From Pedobacter yulinensis (GTDB lineage: Bacteria > Bacteroidota > Bacteroidia > Sphingobacteriales > Sphingobacteriaceae): a stretch of 64,000 nt of DNA. The notes under the pieces are model-generated. The model was not told the DNA's origin. It did not search any database and saw only the letters and a list, made by a program, of their open reading frames with translations. Positions 50,185 through 58,805 of the stretch are shown piece after piece. A program made the position numbers and the translations under genes. Location of the stretch: positions 1,227,769 through 1,291,768 of the forward strand of contig NZ_KZ686268.1 of assembly GCF_003029735.1 (NCBI RefSeq), read 5' to 3'. Position 1 is the first letter of the stretch, and every line of letters starts with the position of its first letter.

Positions 50185-52161
50185 TCAGAACGCAAGGAGC
50201 GTAGCGATTTTTTCGGCCAGGCGCGATTCCGCCAGGAAACCTGCTTCAAGGTCTTTGTTCATGGGAATGGCGGTATCCAGGCTGGCACAGCGTATCACAG
50301 GGGCATCCAGGTCGCGAAAGCAGTGTTCACCGATCCATGCAGCGATCTCGGCGCCGAAGCCGCAGGTAAGCGTATCTTCGTGCAGGACGAGCACCCTTCC
50401 TGTTGCCCGAACGGCCTGTGCTACGGTGTCCTTGTCCCAGGGCTGCAGCGTCTGCAGATCGACCAGGAAGGCGTCTGCCTCAGGGTGTTGCTGCAGGTAG
50501 GCCAGTGCCCAATGCACCCCGAGCCCGTATGTAATGATACTGAACTGTTTTCCTGTTCTCAGCACCGCTGCCTGCCCAATAGGAGTCAGGAAGTATCCCT
50601 CAGGAACCCCTGCTGTCAGGCTGCGATACAGGAGCTTGTGCTCAAAGTACAAAACCGGGTTCGGATCGGCCAGGGCAGACAAAAGAAGACCTTTCGCTTC
50701 TTTCGGAAAGGCCGGGTAAACGACTTTCAGTCCCGGGGTTTTGGTGAACCAGGCCTCATTGCTCTGTGAGTGAAAAGGGCCTGCACCTGTGCCGGCGCCT
50801 GCGGGCATGCGAATAACCACATCGGCCTTTTCGCCCCAGCGGTAATGGGTCTTGGCCAGGTTGTTGACAACCTGGTTAAATCCGCAGCTCACAAAATCGG
50901 CAAACTGCATTTCGACCAGGGCTTTCGCCCCATTAATGGAAAGGCCCAGGCCTGCACCAACAATCGCCGACTCGCAGATCGGTGTATTGCGGATCCGGTC
51001 CCTGCCAAATTCAGTGACAAAACCTTCGGTGATCTTGAAGGCACCTCCGTATTCCGCTATGTCCTGTCCCATCAGCACCAGTTCAGGGTGTTTTTTCAAT
51101 CCTTCGCGAAGCGCATCGCTGATGGCGTCAATATACCGCATGGCCTTGTTTCCCTGCGGCATGCCGGTTTCTTCGGCAACGTAGGGCACATACATGTCAG
51201 CCTCTTCGGCGGCTGCATCAAAAACGGGCTCTGGCGCAGCGAAGCCGCGTTCGCAGGACTCATCTATTTCTTTTTTATAAGCTGCACGAAGTTCCAGGCG
51301 GTGGCCGGGCGTCAGTACGCCGGTCTGCAGCAGGTAGTTTTCATAATTTGTCAGCGGATCTTTTGCCGCCCAGTGTTCGAGCAGTTCTGGCGGTACATAT
51401 TTGGTTCCTGAAGCCTCCTCATGGCCACGCATGCGAAAGGTCATACATTCAAGAAGTACTGGCCGCGGCCGTACCCGGAGCTCCTGCGCCAGGCGGTTTA
51501 CGGTATCAAATACTTCAAGAACGTTGTTGCCATCAATTTGCAGGCCTTCCATGCCATAGCCAGCAGCCTTGTCACTGATCCGTTCGCAGCGGTACTGTTC
51601 GGTTACAGGCGTAGACAGGCCATAGCCATTATTTTCGACAAGGAAGATCACAGGCAGGTCCCAGACGGCGGCCACATTGAGCGCCTCATGAAAATCACCC
51701 TCGCTTGTCGCCCCTTCGCCGGTAAATACCAGTGTAACATGCGGCCTCCCTGCCAGCCGGTCGGCCAGCGCAATGCCGGCTGCCAGGGCCAGCTGGGGGC
51801 CAAGGTGTGAGATCATGCCGATGATTTTGTGCTCCTGAGTGCCAAAATGGAAAGACCGGTCGCGCCCTTTGGTAAAGCCGGTCGCTTTGCCCTGCCATTG
51901 GGCAACGAGTTTTTCGAGCGGGATGTTCCGGGTAGTAAAGACACCCAGGTTGCGGTGCATCGGCAGGATGTATTCACTGGCGTTCATAGCCAGGGAGCTG
52001 CCTACGGCGATCGCTTCCTGCCCAATCCCCGAAAACCATTTGCCAATTCTCCCCTGCCTGAGCAGGATGAGCATTTTTTCTTCGACCATGCGGGGGTAAA
52101 GCAGCTTCTGATAGATGCTGAGCAGCATGTCAGGCGACCGGTTAGCCCCTTGGTAAAGCAT
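50185..52161 (-). CDS. Fused E1 alpha-beta 2-oxoacid dehydrogenase (branched-chain/acetoin type)
   Basis: A 658-residue fusion of the two E1 subunits of a thiamine-diphosphate 2-oxoacid dehydrogenase. The alpha part (1-325) has the ThDP motif starting at GEG (148-150) and ending in NN (177-178), as in branched-chain E1. The beta part (about 335-658) has GQDIAEYGGAFKIT, TPICESAIVGAGLG and the FADF segment. With lipoate-bearing E2 and E3 it would oxidatively decarboxylate branched-chain 2-oxoacids; no E2/E3 gene is nearby. The lutB-like gene lies 4 nt upstream, so they are cotranscribed. Confidence 0.92.
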   Translation of the reverse strand: MLYQGANRSPDMLLSIYQKLLYPRMVEEKMLILLRQGRIGKWFSGIGQEAIAVGSSLAMNASEYILPMHRNLGVFTTRNIPLEKLVAQWQGKATGFTKGRDRSFHFGTQEHKIIGMISHLGPQLALAAGIALADRLAGRPHVTLVFTGEGATSEGDFHEALNVAAVWDLPVIFLVENNGYGLSTPVTEQYRCERISDKAAGYGMEGLQIDGNNVLEVFDTVNRLAQELRVRPRPVLLECMTFRMRGHEEASGTKYVPPELLEHWAAKDPLTNYENYLLQTGVLTPGHRLELRAAYKKEIDESCERGFAAPEPVFDAAAEEADMYVPYVAEETGMPQGNKAMRYIDAISDALREGLKKHPELVLMGQDIAEYGGAFKITEGFVTEFGRDRIRNTPICESAIVGAGLGLSINGAKALVEMQFADFVSCGFNQVVNNLAKTHYRWGEKADVVIRMPAGAGTGAGPFHSQSNEAWFTKTPGLKVVYPAFPKEAKGLLLSALADPNPVLYFEHKLLYRSLTAGVPEGYFLTPIGQAAVLRTGKQFSIITYGLGVHWALAYLQQHPEADAFLVDLQTLQPWDKDTVAQAVRATGRVLVLHEDTLTCGFGAEIAAWIGEHCFRDLDAPVIRCASLDTAIPMNKDLEAGFLAESRLAEKIATLLAF

Positions 52162-52165
52162 GAGA

Positions 52166-53551
52166 TCAGTCTGTTTTGGTTTTCTGTTGCGCTTCCCACT
52201 GCGCAGCGAACGATTTGGGCGCTACTTCCGGCAATTCCCGGTATTTACTCCACTTCTTTTTGAAAAAGGTGCGGAGCACGAAATTCTTAATCTTTCCGCC
52301 AACAAGATCGACGAGGTTACGCTTTTGCATGCTCTTTTTCCAGAGCGTCCAGCCAAAATCTTCCACCTTGCCGTTCTTGTGTCCCTGCGCCGCATCGCGC
52401 CTGTTCAGCAGCAGCATCTTGTGGATATCGATCTTAACCGGGCAAACTTCAGAACATTTGCCGCACAGACTGGAAGCATAACTCAGGTGCTTAAACTCTT
52501 CCATGCCTTTCAGGTGTGGTGTAATGACCGAACCAATGGGTCCGCTGTAAGTCGTGTTATATGTATGGCCGCCGATGTTTTTGTACACCGGACAGGCATT
52601 GAGGCAGGCGCCGCAGCGAATGCAGTAGAGGCCCTGACGCTGGTCTTTTTGGGCAAGCAAATTGGTACGGCCGTTATCGAGCAGCACCACGTACATCTCT
52701 TCGGGCCCGTCGGTTTCGCCGGGCTGGCGGGGCCCACTTAGCACCGTATTATACACTGTCAGGTTTTGTCCGGTTCCATGGCTGGCCAGCAGGGGCCAGA
52801 AAAGGTCCAGGTCGGCCAGGGAAGGGATTAGCTTTTCAATGCCTACCACGGCAATATGCACCTTTGGGAAGGTGGTCGAAAGGCGGGCATTCCCTTCATT
52901 TTCGGTGAGCGCGATGCTGCCCGTATCGGCGATCAGGAAATTGCCGCCGGTGATGCCCACATCGGCTGTAAGGTATTTATCCCGCAGCAATTCGCGTGCT
53001 TTCTGCGTCAGCTCTTCGGGCGTAGCCGTTAGCGGTGTGCCGAAACGCTCATGAAACAGCGCGGCAATCTCTTCCTTACTCAGGTGCATGGCCGGTGTAA
53101 CGATGTGGTAGGGCGGCTGGCCGAGCAACTGGACAATGTATTCTCCGAGGTCGCTTTCGAGCGATTCGACACCATTTTTTTCGAGGAACTCATTCAGATG
53201 GAGTTCTTCTGTGGTCATTGATTTCGACTTGATCACCGTTTTGGCATTCTTGCGACGCAGAATGTTCAGGATTTCACGGTTGGCTTCTTCCGCATCATTT
53301 GCCCAGATCACTTTGCCGCCGCGACGCTGAAAATTCGCCTCGAATTCTGGAAGGAATTTATCGAGATTTTCCATGACGCGCCACTTGATCACATGGGCCT
53401 TCCGCTTGGAGGCTTCCAGGTTTTCGAAACGTGAAAGACCTTTTGCGACGGCCAGGTCATACTTGCCAATGTTGTAATTGATGGTATGGCGGTGTTTCTC
53501 ATCAAAAGCCTTGTCGTCGGCCTGTACCAAAAAATCTTCAGCAATGCTCAT
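52166..53551 (-). CDS. LutB-like iron-sulfur protein (LUD domain)
   Basis: A protein of about 461 residues with an N-terminal LUD domain (about 70-290, including SKSMTTEELHLNEFLEKNG and GITGGNFLIADTGS) and two 4Fe-4S sites: C310, C313, C316 and C320 in CIRCGACLNACP, and a second set in CGKCSEVCPVKID. LutB is a subunit of the LutABC L-lactate oxidation complex, but lutA and lutC are missing here. I start at the ATG at 53551, with a -7 box 5 nt upstream; the longer frame begins inside the promoter. It precedes the fused E1 gene by 4 nt. Confidence 0.9.
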   Translation of the reverse strand: MSIAEDFLVQADDKAFDEKHRHTINYNIGKYDLAVAKGLSRFENLEASKRKAHVIKWRVMENLDKFLPEFEANFQRRGGKVIWANDAEEANREILNILRRKNAKTVIKSKSMTTEELHLNEFLEKNGVESLESDLGEYIVQLLGQPPYHIVTPAMHLSKEEIAALFHERFGTPLTATPEELTQKARELLRDKYLTADVGITGGNFLIADTGSIALTENEGNARLSTTFPKVHIAVVGIEKLIPSLADLDLFWPLLASHGTGQNLTVYNTVLSGPRQPGETDGPEEMYVVLLDNGRTNLLAQKDQRQGLYCIRCGACLNACPVYKNIGGHTYNTTYSGPIGSVITPHLKGMEEFKHLSYASSLCGKCSEVCPVKIDIHKMLLLNRRDAAQGHKNGKVEDFGWTLWKKSMQKRNLVDLVGGKIKNFVLRTFFKKKWSKYRELPEVAPKSFAAQWEAQQKTKTD

Positions 53552-53556
53552 GTTTT

Positions 53557-53564
53557 CAAATATA
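53557..53564 (-). promoter_or_regulatory. -7 box TAnnTTTG in front of the LutB-like gene
   Basis: The minus strand reads TATATTTG and ends 5 nt before the ATG. The mRNA is predicted to have almost no leader. Confidence 0.45.
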
Positions 53565-53610
53565 GGAAATAGGGTTGAGGATACCATCGGCCTCCCGGAC
53601 GCAAAAAGCC

Positions 53611-53645
53611 AAAAAAAGCGCCTCTGGCTGGAGGCGCTTTTTGTT
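53611..53645 (-). terminator. Rho-independent terminator of the M28 peptidase gene
   Basis: A perfect stem, AAAAGCGCCTC / GAGGCGCTTTT, with a 6-nt loop and a T-run of seven on the minus strand, lies just after the peptidase stop. Confidence 0.88.
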
Positions 53646-53655
53646 ATGCTGGCGG

Positions 53656-55248
53656 TTATTTTGTTTTTGGTGTACCGTCGTCGTTCTTATCAACAACCGG
53701 TCTTTTGGCACCATTGGCCAGTTCCCATGCGGTGAAGTAAACGAGGCGGGCGCGCTTGGCCAGCATCGGGAAATCGATCTTGCTGATCTCGTCTCCGGGC
53801 TGGTGGTACTCAGGGTGAACACCGTTGAAATAAAAGATAACCGGTATACCATGTTTAGCAAAGTTATAATGATCTGAACGGTAGTAGAAACGGTTCGGAT
53901 CAGTCCGGTTGTTGTAAGTTTCGTCGAGTTTAATGTTCACGTAATCTGCGTTCGCTTTCTTGCCAATTCTGTCCAGGTCGCTGCTCAGCATGTCTGAGCC
54001 GATGATGTACACGAAGTTGTTGTCGTCCTTGTGTTTTTCATCGCCCCGGCCAATCATATCGATGTTCAGGTTGGCAATTGTATTGGCCAGCGGGAATATC
54101 GGGTGTTCTGAATACCACTCAGAACCAAGCAGGCCTTTTTCTTCGCCCACCACGGTCATGAACAGGATGCTGCGTTTCGGGCCGTTGCCTGCTTTTTTTG
54201 CCTTGGCGAAAGCTTCGGCAATCATCAGCACGCCGGTCGTTCCTGAACCGTCGTCGTCTGCGCCATTGTTGATCATGTCTCCTTTAAGTGTTGAGTCGAT
54301 ACCGATGTGGTCATAGTGACCGGTAATTACCAGGACTTCGTCTTTCAGTTTGGGGTCAGATCCAGGCAGGAAGCCCAGAACGTTTTCTGCCCGCAATGGC
54401 GTTTCTTTAACAACGGCGCTCGCAGAAACCGGGATCGTAATTTCCTGCGAAGCAGGCTGTCCGCTATCAGAAATTTTCTTTTTAACGTCTTCGATATTCG
54501 TTTTAGCTCCTGCCAGGAGGGTATTTCCAACGCTGGTGCCAACCACCACTACCGGGGTCTTTTTCGCTTTTCGGGCTGCTACGACCTCATCTGTGAGCAA
54601 AATTTCACGGCCGGCTTTCAGATAACCCCACTGGCTTGCGCCGAATTTATCTACCCGCGGATCAATAACAATCACCGCCGCGGCGTTTTGCTCGCCCAGG
54701 TATGCGAGTTTCTTTGGCAGGGTAGCGTTTGCACCACCTACGTTCGCTTTGTCGCCGGGTGTGCCAGAGGCAAAGATCAGAACCACTTTACCCGCTACGT
54801 TCTGGCCGGCAAACTCATTGTAGTTATCGGTTTTGATGCCGTAACCTGCAAACAGAATGCTGTTGGCGTTGAAGGTAAAACCTTCGGCCGACAGGCTGGT
54901 TGGGTTAAAATAAAAGTCTTTCAGGTACTCTGCCGGCTGCCCGTTGATGGTTAGGATTCCCTGGCCGATCGATGATTTGATCATGTCGATCTTCTGGAAG
55001 TAATCTCCGTTAACAGGTCCTTTCAGGCCAATCTTTCTGAAATGGTTGCGAATATATTCTGCAGCCATCCATGCGCCTTTCTTTCCGGTTTCACGGCCTT
55101 CGTACTCGTCTGAGGCCAGGACGGAAAGGTGCTTATAAGCATTGTCTTTTGTAATGGTCTGGCCGAATTTTATGGCGTTCTTGTTTTGCGCCACGCAGCC
55201 AAACCCCAGCCCTGCAAGCAGTCCCAGGGTTAAAAAATATTTATTCAT
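53656..55248 (-). CDS. Exported M28 family zinc aminopeptidase
   Basis: A 530-residue exported peptidase with a signal sequence at 1-20 (a cysteine at 18 could be lipidated, but the lipobox is weak). The N-terminal cap contains SDEYEGRETGKKG, a PA-like domain is inserted, and the M28 core has all ligands: ITGHYDHIG, NGADDDGSGT, VVGEEKGLLGSEWY, NIDMIGR and HPEYHQPGDE. It should trim exported peptides from the N-terminus. rpiB lies 18 nt upstream on the same strand, so the two probably share a transcript. This is the third M28 enzyme in the window. Confidence 0.92.
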   Translation of the reverse strand: MNKYFLTLGLLAGLGFGCVAQNKNAIKFGQTITKDNAYKHLSVLASDEYEGRETGKKGAWMAAEYIRNHFRKIGLKGPVNGDYFQKIDMIKSSIGQGILTINGQPAEYLKDFYFNPTSLSAEGFTFNANSILFAGYGIKTDNYNEFAGQNVAGKVVLIFASGTPGDKANVGGANATLPKKLAYLGEQNAAAVIVIDPRVDKFGASQWGYLKAGREILLTDEVVAARKAKKTPVVVVGTSVGNTLLAGAKTNIEDVKKKISDSGQPASQEITIPVSASAVVKETPLRAENVLGFLPGSDPKLKDEVLVITGHYDHIGIDSTLKGDMINNGADDDGSGTTGVLMIAEAFAKAKKAGNGPKRSILFMTVVGEEKGLLGSEWYSEHPIFPLANTIANLNIDMIGRGDEKHKDDNNFVYIIGSDMLSSDLDRIGKKANADYVNIKLDETYNNRTDPNRFYYRSDHYNFAKHGIPVIFYFNGVHPEYHQPGDEISKIDFPMLAKRARLVYFTAWELANGAKRPVVDKNDDGTPKTK

Positions 55249-55266
55249 AATAGTTAGTTAGTGATG

Positions 55267-55710
55267 TTAGCATTCAATTTTGTCCACGCGCCGGCTGTGA
55301 CGGCCGCCTTCGAAGTCTGTAGTCAGGAAAGCTTCAGTCATTTCGGTGGCCAGGCCTTCAGAAACAAAACGCGAAGGGATACAGATCACGTTTGCATTGT
55401 TGTGCTGCCGGGACAAGCGGGCAATGTCAACCGTCCAGCAAAGGGCTGCACGAATGTGCTGGTGTTTGTTGGCAGTGATGGCGACTCCCTGGCCGCTTCC
55501 GCATACGAGTACGCCGAAATCAAATTCGCCGCTCTCAACAGCAAGTGACACCGGGTGTGCAAAATCAGGGTAGTCGGCCGATTCAGAAGAGTAGGTGCCA
55601 AAATCCTTCAGTTCATATTGGTTGGCCAGGTAATCCCTGAGCATTTCCTTGTAATCGAAACCGGCATGGTCTGCGCCTATTGCGATCTTCAGTTTTTTGT
55701 TTTCTGACAT
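55267..55710 (-). CDS. rpiB: Ribose-5-phosphate isomerase B
   Basis: A 147-residue enzyme that interconverts ribose 5-phosphate and ribulose 5-phosphate in the pentose phosphate pathway. Motifs: IAIGADHAGFDYKE at the N-terminus, the catalytic cysteine in LVCGSGQGVAI, and NKHQHIRAALCWTVD with substrate-binding residues, then RQHNNANVICI. I chose the ATG at 55710 (MSENKKLK); upstream codons fall in the -7 box. Length matches RpiB exactly. Confidence 0.95.
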   Translation of the reverse strand: MSENKKLKIAIGADHAGFDYKEMLRDYLANQYELKDFGTYSSESADYPDFAHPVSLAVESGEFDFGVLVCGSGQGVAITANKHQHIRAALCWTVDIARLSRQHNNANVICIPSRFVSEGLATEMTEAFLTTDFEGGRHSRRVDKIEC

Positions 55711-55716
55711 GATGAT

Positions 55717-55724
55717 CAAAAATA
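55717..55724 (-). promoter_or_regulatory. -7 box TAnnTTTG in front of rpiB
   Basis: The minus strand reads TATTTTTG and ends 6 nt before the ATG, leaving a leader of about 2-3 nt. Confidence 0.42.
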
Positions 55725-55770
55725 ACAAGAATATCGGCTTATTGCCGTAAATATTTCGTTAACCTCGGGA

Positions 55771-56652
55771 TCAGGCGGCGCCGTTCAGTTCTTTGTTTCG
55801 CTTGCGCTCAATGTTGGCAGAAATGAAAATGCTCAGTTCAAACAGCAGGAAGAGCGGCGCACTGACAATCAGCATGGTCATGATATCCGCCGTAGGTGTA
55901 ACAATGGCAGATATGACCAGGATCAGGACCACCGCATACCGGCGGTTTGAACGCATAAACTTCGGCGTCATGATGCCCAGTTTAGACAAGACATAAATAA
56001 TAACGGGCAGTTCAAAGATGATCCCGGTTCCCAGCGTGAGCGTGGCCACAGAGGAGAGGTAAGAATCGATCGTAATCGTATTTTCTATCTCCTTGCTGAC
56101 AGAGTAGTTGCTCAAAAAATTAACCGAAAGGGGGCTTACGATGTAATAACCAAACAAGACGCCGAGCAGGAACAGAACAGAAGCAAAAAACACAAAGCCG
56201 CTGGCAGATCTCCTTTCATTTTCGTGTAATGCCGGCCGGATGAATTTCCAGAGCTCAAACAGGAGATAGGGGATGCCCAGCACAATACCGCAAATGACCG
56301 ATGAGTTCAGCTGCAGGGTGAACTGTCCGGCCATCTGGGTGTTGATGATCTTTCCGGGTATGCTGGTGATGCAGAAATCTTTGTCGATATATTTGGGGAA
56401 GGCCTCGACCATTTTGCACATCATGCGGTAAGTCCAGAAGTCGCCCTTCCGGGGGCCCATAACGACCGTGTCGAAAATAAAATCATAGTAATAAAAAGCA
56501 AGGCCGGTAAAGACCGCGATCGCGAGTACCGAACGTACAAGGTGTTTGCGCAGCACGTCGAGGTGATCGAAAAACGACATTTCAGCTTCCATCGTTTTTC
56601 CTTTTTCAGTAATGCTTTTTACAAGTGACTTTCTTTCTTTAGTTACGCTCAT
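55771..56652 (-). CDS. tatC: Twin-arginine translocase subunit TatC
   Basis: A 293-residue membrane protein with six helices, the receptor subunit of the twin-arginine export pathway for folded proteins. The family N-terminus MSFFDHLDVLRKHLVRS is at about residue 25, and a conserved glutamate-rich loop and NERRSASGFVFFASVLFLLGVLFGYY follow. The first periplasmic loop is long, as in other Bacteroidota. TatA/B are not in the window. An alternative start at the later methionine (MEAEMSFF) would remove a basic 20-residue extension. A hairpin separates it from accC upstream. Confidence 0.94.
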   Translation of the reverse strand: MSVTKERKSLVKSITEKGKTMEAEMSFFDHLDVLRKHLVRSVLAIAVFTGLAFYYYDFIFDTVVMGPRKGDFWTYRMMCKMVEAFPKYIDKDFCITSIPGKIINTQMAGQFTLQLNSSVICGIVLGIPYLLFELWKFIRPALHENERRSASGFVFFASVLFLLGVLFGYYIVSPLSVNFLSNYSVSKEIENTITIDSYLSSVATLTLGTGIIFELPVIIYVLSKLGIMTPKFMRSNRRYAVVLILVISAIVTPTADIMTMLIVSAPLFLLFELSIFISANIERKRNKELNGAA

Positions 56653-56661
56653 ACGGGAAAC

Positions 56662-56693
56662 AAAAATACCATTCTGGTCTAATAGAATGGTAT
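56662..56693 (-). terminator. Hairpin between accC and tatC
   Basis: A perfect 10-bp stem, ATACCATTCT / AGAATGGTAT, with an 8-nt loop, followed on the minus strand by TTTTTG. It would end the fatty-acid operon before tatC. Confidence 0.68.
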
Positions 56694-56725
56694 GTACGGA
56701 TAAAATATCTTGATTGGTTTGCCGA

Positions 56726-56787
56726 TGTTACAAACGAAAGATCAAAAGTGCGGAAAAACGGCATTTTTGATCTTTCGCTGTTACAAA
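56726..56787. repeat. 13-bp inverted repeat inside 9-bp direct repeats
   Basis: CGAAAGATCAAAA (56735-56747) and TTTTGATCTTTCG (56765-56777) are perfect inverted repeats. They are flanked by identical TGTTACAAA copies at 56726-56734 and 56779-56787. It sits 4 nt beyond the accC stop, so it may be a first terminator or a tiny inserted element. Confidence 0.6.
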
Positions 56788-56791
56788 ATAC

Positions 56792-58135
56792 TTAGTCGGC
56801 GGTCAGTTCAAAAGTTTCCATGAACTTCGTGGTGAAGTTGCCGGCCCTGAAATTGGGATCTTTCATCAGCTTCAGGTGGAAAGGAATGGTGGTCTTTACA
56901 CCTTCAATGACAAACTCACTCAGTGCGCGCTCCATGGTGCAGATGGCCTCTTCACGGGTTTGGGCCACGCATATCAGCTTGGCGATCATAGAATCATAGT
57001 TCGGTGGAATTTGGTACCCCGCATATACATGGGTATCTACGCGAACGCCATGCCCGCCCGGCGAGTGGAAATTAGTAATTTTTCCCGGCGAAGGCCTGAA
57101 GCCGTTAAACGGATCTTCTGCGTTGATGCGGCACTCGATCGCGTGCATGTCTGGCAGGTAATTGGCGCCTGAGATTGGAACACCGGCAGCCACTTTGATC
57201 TGTTCTTTGATCAGGTCGTAATTGATCACCTCTTCAGTAACGGGATGTTCTACCTGGATACGGGTATTCATTTCCATAAAGTAGAAATTGCGGTGCTTGT
57301 CTACCAGGAACTCAATGGTACCTGCACCTTCATACTGAACGGCTACGGCGCCTTTAATGGCCGCTTCACCCATTTTTTCGCGCAGTTCATCGGTCATGAA
57401 AGGAGAAGGCGATTCCTCGACCAGCTTCTGGTGCCGACGCTGGATTGAACAGTCACGCTCAGACAGGTGGCAGGCCTTTCCATACTGGTCGCCGATTACC
57501 TGAATCTCGATGTGCCGCGGGTCTTCGATAAATTTCTCGAGGTAAATGCCATCGTTGCCAAAGGCTGCGCCGGCTTCCTGGCGTGCACTGTCCCAGGCAT
57601 TTTCAAACTCCTCATCTTTCCAGACGATACGCATACCACGGCCACCGCCGCCTGCCGTTGCTTTCAGGATAACCGGGTAACCAATCTCGTTGGCCACCTG
57701 GATGCCTTGTTTCACATCAGACAGCAGGCCATCTGAACCCGGAATGGTAGGCACACCGGCAGCTTTCATGGTGTCTTTGGCAGAGGCCTTGTCGCCCATG
57801 GCATTGATCTGATCAGCCGTGGCGCCAATAAACTTGATGCCGTACTCATGGCAGATTTTCGAGAACTTGGCGTTCTCTGAAAGAAAGCCGTATCCCGGAT
57901 GAATGGCATCTGCATTGGTAACCTCGGCAGCAGAAATGATATTTGGAATATTGAGGTAAGAGTCTTTGCTTGGAGGCGGACCGATGCAAACCGCTTCATC
58001 GGCAAAACGCACATGCAGGCTTTCGCGGTCGGCGGTAGAATAAACGGCAACGGTCTTGATGCCCATTTCTTTGCAGGTGCGGATAATGCGCAAGGCAATC
58101 TCGCCCCTGTTGGCAATTAATATCTTTTTAAACAT
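56792..58135 (-). CDS. accC: Acetyl-CoA carboxylase, biotin carboxylase subunit
   Basis: A 447-residue ATP-grasp enzyme that carboxylates the biotin on AccB, the first half of malonyl-CoA synthesis. Motifs: [15 protein letters not shown] at the N-terminus, [12 protein letters not shown] (glycine-rich ATP loop), [31 protein letters not shown] and the INAEDP segment. I chose the ATG at 58135; the seven extra codons upstream are not conserved. It lies 65 nt after accB. accA and accD are elsewhere. Confidence 0.97.
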   Translation of the reverse strand: MFKKILIANRGEIALRIIRTCKEMGIKTVAVYSTADRESLHVRFADEAVCIGPPPSKDSYLNIPNIISAAEVTNADAIHPGYGFLSENAKFSKICHEYGIKFIGATADQINAMGDKASAKDTMKAAGVPTIPGSDGLLSDVKQGIQVANEIGYPVILKATAGGGGRGMRIVWKDEEFENAWDSARQEAGAAFGNDGIYLEKFIEDPRHIEIQVIGDQYGKACHLSERDCSIQRRHQKLVEESPSPFMTDELREKMGEAAIKGAVAVQYEGAGTIEFLVDKHRNFYFMEMNTRIQVEHPVTEEVINYDLIKEQIKVAAGVPISGANYLPDMHAIECRINAEDPFNGFRPSPGKITNFHSPGGHGVRVDTHVYAGYQIPPNYDSMIAKLICVAQTREEAICTMERALSEFVIEGVKTTIPFHLKLMKDPNFRAGNFTTKFMETFELTAD

Positions 58136-58200
58136 ATTTGAGCTGCTAACAGGCAAAGCCGGGCACTAGCCCCGGCGTCCTGAAGTTAAAATAAGTTAGG

Positions 58201-58686
58201 CTATGCGGGTTCGACCAGGAAAAGCGGCTGGTCGTATTCTACCGGCGAGGCATTGTCTACCAGTACCTTAACGATTCTTCCTGAAACTTCACTTTCAATT
58301 TCGTTGAAGAGCTTCATGGCTTCGATGATACAGATCACCTTTCCGGCGGTCACCTCATCGCCCACGTTGACAAAGGATGGCTTTTCGGGGCTTGCTGAAC
58401 GGTAAAAAGTTCCGATCATCGGCGATTTGATGGTGATGTATTTAGACGTATCATCTGCGGCAGGAGCCGATTTTGTTTCAACTGCCGGGCTGGCAGCAGG
58501 AGGCGCAACGGGAGGGGCCGCCTGTTGTACTTGCTGAACCGGAAGTGCTGGTACAGTAGCGTTTACGACAGTAGGGGCCTGGTTGGTTTTAATGGTGATT
58601 TTAAAATTCTCCTGTTCGATCGCAACCTCATTTACGCCGGAGCGTGAAACAAACTTGATCAGTTCCTGAATTTGTTTGATATCCAT
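58201..58686 (-). CDS. accB: Biotin carboxyl carrier protein
   Basis: A 161-residue carrier subunit of acetyl-CoA carboxylase. The N-terminal helical region (1-35) is followed by a Pro/Ala linker (about 38-78) and the biotinyl domain, where Lys125 in [10 protein letters not shown] receives biotin. It shuttles the carboxyl group from AccC to the carboxyltransferase. It lies downstream of fabH after a 119-nt gap that holds a small palindrome (58720-58732). Confidence 0.97.
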   Translation of the reverse strand: MDIKQIQELIKFVSRSGVNEVAIEQENFKITIKTNQAPTVVNATVPALPVQQVQQAAPPVAPPAASPAVETKSAPAADDTSKYITIKSPMIGTFYRSASPEKPSFVNVGDEVTAGKVICIIEAMKLFNEIESEVSGRIVKVLVDNASPVEYDQPLFLVEPA

Positions 58687-58805
58687 TCTTTGTCTTGTTA
58701 AGTAAACTTGTCTTAATGTATAACTAAGTTATGTTTTTTCTTTAGTAATTAATTGTCAGCAGGTTAATGCCGCAAGGTTCGTGCCGTCAGGGCCGTTTTA
58801 TGGTA

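Noticed and set aside
50074-50769. 231-residue open frame on the plus strand over the fused E1 gene
   Set aside because: It lies fully antisense to a gene with clear catalytic motifs and spans unrelated gene boundaries. No family features.
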